This document shows positions 62,376-64,000 of a DNA stretch of 64,000 nt, in pieces. The notes below the pieces were generated by a model, which was given only the letters and a program-made list of their open reading frames with translations, was not told where the DNA came from and did no database searches. Within the stretch, counting starts at the first letter, position 1. Every line of letters begins with the position of its first letter. Made by a program: the position numbers and the translations under genes. Origin of the DNA: Oxyruncus cristatus (lineage: Eukaryota; Chordata; Aves; Passeriformes; Cotingidae). The stretch covers positions 496,001 through 560,000 of the forward strand of contig VXAY01000768.1 of assembly GCA_013399855.1 (NCBI GenBank), written 5' to 3'.

Positions 62376-62746
62376 TTTAATCAACTAAACATATCAAAAA
62401 GTACTCAGAAACGATTTAATAAAACCAAATTTAATTAATAGCTTCAGACCTGAAATGTGATTACTTATTCCTACAATAAAGTAAGACTAGTATAAAGTAA
62501 GTTCTTGTTGGTGAACCAATATCTACTTAAAAAGAATACAGTTTAATAATTATGCATTTATTATCTTCATACATGTTTAAGGAAGTTAATTGTACTTCAG
62601 TCTTAGAAATAGCATGGCAAAAAGCTAAAAAGGCTTACCATTTGTGCAGAATATGTATATAGGAATAATTTTAAATGTTAAGTAAAGATTTTCCCAATGG
62701 TATGTGAAACATTCTTGAATACTGGATTGTAAAAAAAAAAAAAAAA

Positions 62747-62786
62747 NNNNNNNNNNNNNNNNNNNNNNNNNNNNNNNNNNNNNNNN
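62747..62786. other. Assembly gap (40 N)
   Basis: Forty Ns follow directly after an A16 run (62731-62746) and precede AAAA, so the gap probably sits in a poly(A) tract that could not be read through. Confidence 0.95.
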
Positions 62787-64000
62787 AAAAGTATATTCTC
62801 TATCTGTCATAAGTGGACAAAGATGTTACTTTTATGTTAATGAAAAATCATTATCAGCCTCATTTTACAGTGTAATTGGTGCTGTTTTCTTTCTACTGTC
62901 CTGTATCCTGAACATTTGTTTAGCTATAGGAGCCTTTACAAGATCTGCTCTTGTTAATGCATCATGATGCTTTTCAATACTAACCTGAATTTCTAACATT
63001 TAAGCTTTCATGACGTTCACCTGAATTGAAATATCTATGACTTGGCAATTAGTTCATGTGGAAAAGTTCCGAAAACTTAAATTTTGCTTAGTACGGATCT
63101 AAGGGGTAAATTTAAAGTTGAGTCTAGTGTACATCACTTTTTGAAATTTTCAGTGAAAAATTATTTGGCACAATAAATGTCTTTTCTTTAGGTTTTAAGA
63201 ATACATATTCAGGAAATTCAGCTCCACAGTGGAAAACATTTTCAACATTTGTAACCGTGACACTAAAGGTTCAAAATTTGGAAGATTTAAAGGTACTACA
63301 ATATCCATTATTTGTATCAACCTATTTGCTGAATAAAATAGATTCACTGAGGTAAGGGGCCTGTAGAAATGTAATTTTTTTGTTCATCTCATTAATCATC
63401 CATTATTTATCAATGTCATGTTATTATCATGAATCATGTGTCATTTCAGAGCATCCTAGTTCCAGAATCCAGGAGATTCTCAAATTGTGTCCTGTTTCTA
63501 GAGAGTCAACACTAAGCTTTACATCATCCTCCAGCTACCTCAGAAATTATACCAGTGAACACACAGCCTGTTCCTGTCAGCTGCCTGATCTGAATGACTG
63601 AATGTCCACAGTGACCAGGGTGGACTGTGGTACGTGCCTGTTCCAGGATTTAGATGCAATCTTAAAATATCAGAATGCATAATCTCATTATAAATTATTT
63701 TTTCTGTAATTTATAATAGGAAATTATTATTAAACATAGCAACAACAAAACAAGAATATTAAAAATATGAAGCTATACTCCTCACATGAAGAAACAACTC
63801 ATGTTAATTTGCTATATGATTATTACCTTCAACAGACCATCTTGTCTTTTCATAAAATTATTGTGATTAGCGTCTCAAGAATGAAACACTGTGTTTGAGG
63901 GGAAAAAAAGGCATGTTAGCAAGAGAAACTTTCTCAAGAGCTTAATATTGGCCAATAAGAAAGTGGGCAAAAAAATCATGAGCTCTTGTTGAACTGTTTG
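62787..64000. other. AT-rich DNA without recognisable genes
   Basis: Nothing coding or repeat-derived is recognised up to the window end. The 73-codon plus-strand frame at 63380-63601 has no known motif. Confidence 0.5.

Larger units (their letters stand above)
58691..62746. other. AT-rich DNA without recognisable genes
   Basis: No gene recognised. The plus-strand frame at 61736-61960 encodes a leucine- and charge-rich peptide with a possible helical stretch (LLNDNLEIIRENIQSLQSIL), without a known family. A CTG/CAG cluster lies at about 62095-62119, and a GA-rich patch at about 62290-62375. Confidence 0.5.

Overview
The window looks like avian nuclear DNA. It is AT-rich throughout, holds no recognisable host exon, and carries several copies of the CR1 LINE family with the bird-type 3' end (ending in ATTCTATGATTCTATG-like octamers). 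It also has one RTE-clade LINE fragment, one LTR-like segment, A/C-rich low-complexity tracts typical of bird introns and intergenic DNA, and a few assembly gaps. No tRNA, rRNA, CRISPR or bacterial-type operon structure was seen. It is best read as an intergenic or intronic gene desert, and nearly all supported features are repeats.

Layout: 1-440 is a GC-richer unclassified block. 441-9420 is AT-rich DNA with nothing coding. 9436-9655 is a small GC-rich island. 9940-10180 is an A/C-rich tract broken by a 6-N gap. 12008-12156 is a pure purine microsatellite. 15625-15985 (minus) and 17150-17632 (plus) are CR1 fragments. 17971-18009 is a perfect AT-rich hairpin. 19995-20320 holds a degenerate tandem motif. 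23611-23699 is a short CR1 3' end. 25080-25691 is an unbroken 612-base pyrimidine tract whose core is 24 identical 21-bp units. 28159-29610 (minus) is a long CR1 copy with reverse-transcriptase motifs, and 31327-31715 (plus) is another CR1 reverse-transcriptase fragment. 32500-32890 is a much older CR1-like remnant. 36143-37331 is the best-defined element: a 5'-truncated RTE-type LINE with YADD, a C-terminal zinc finger, an (ATG)6 tail and a perfect 11-bp target-site duplication. 40920-41560 contains an LTR-like promoter and polyadenylation module after a short open frame. 56334-56422 is a CR1 3' end. 58222-58665 (minus) is a CpG-richer acidic open frame, probably retroelement-derived. 62747-62786 is a 40-N gap next to poly(A).

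There is no evidence that these pieces act together. They are independent insertions and simple repeats of different ages. The points of most interest are the young RTE-type insertion, which may belong to the horizontally transferred AviRTE group, the highly uniform triplex-prone 21-bp array, and the unassigned acidic open frame at 58.2-58.7 kb.
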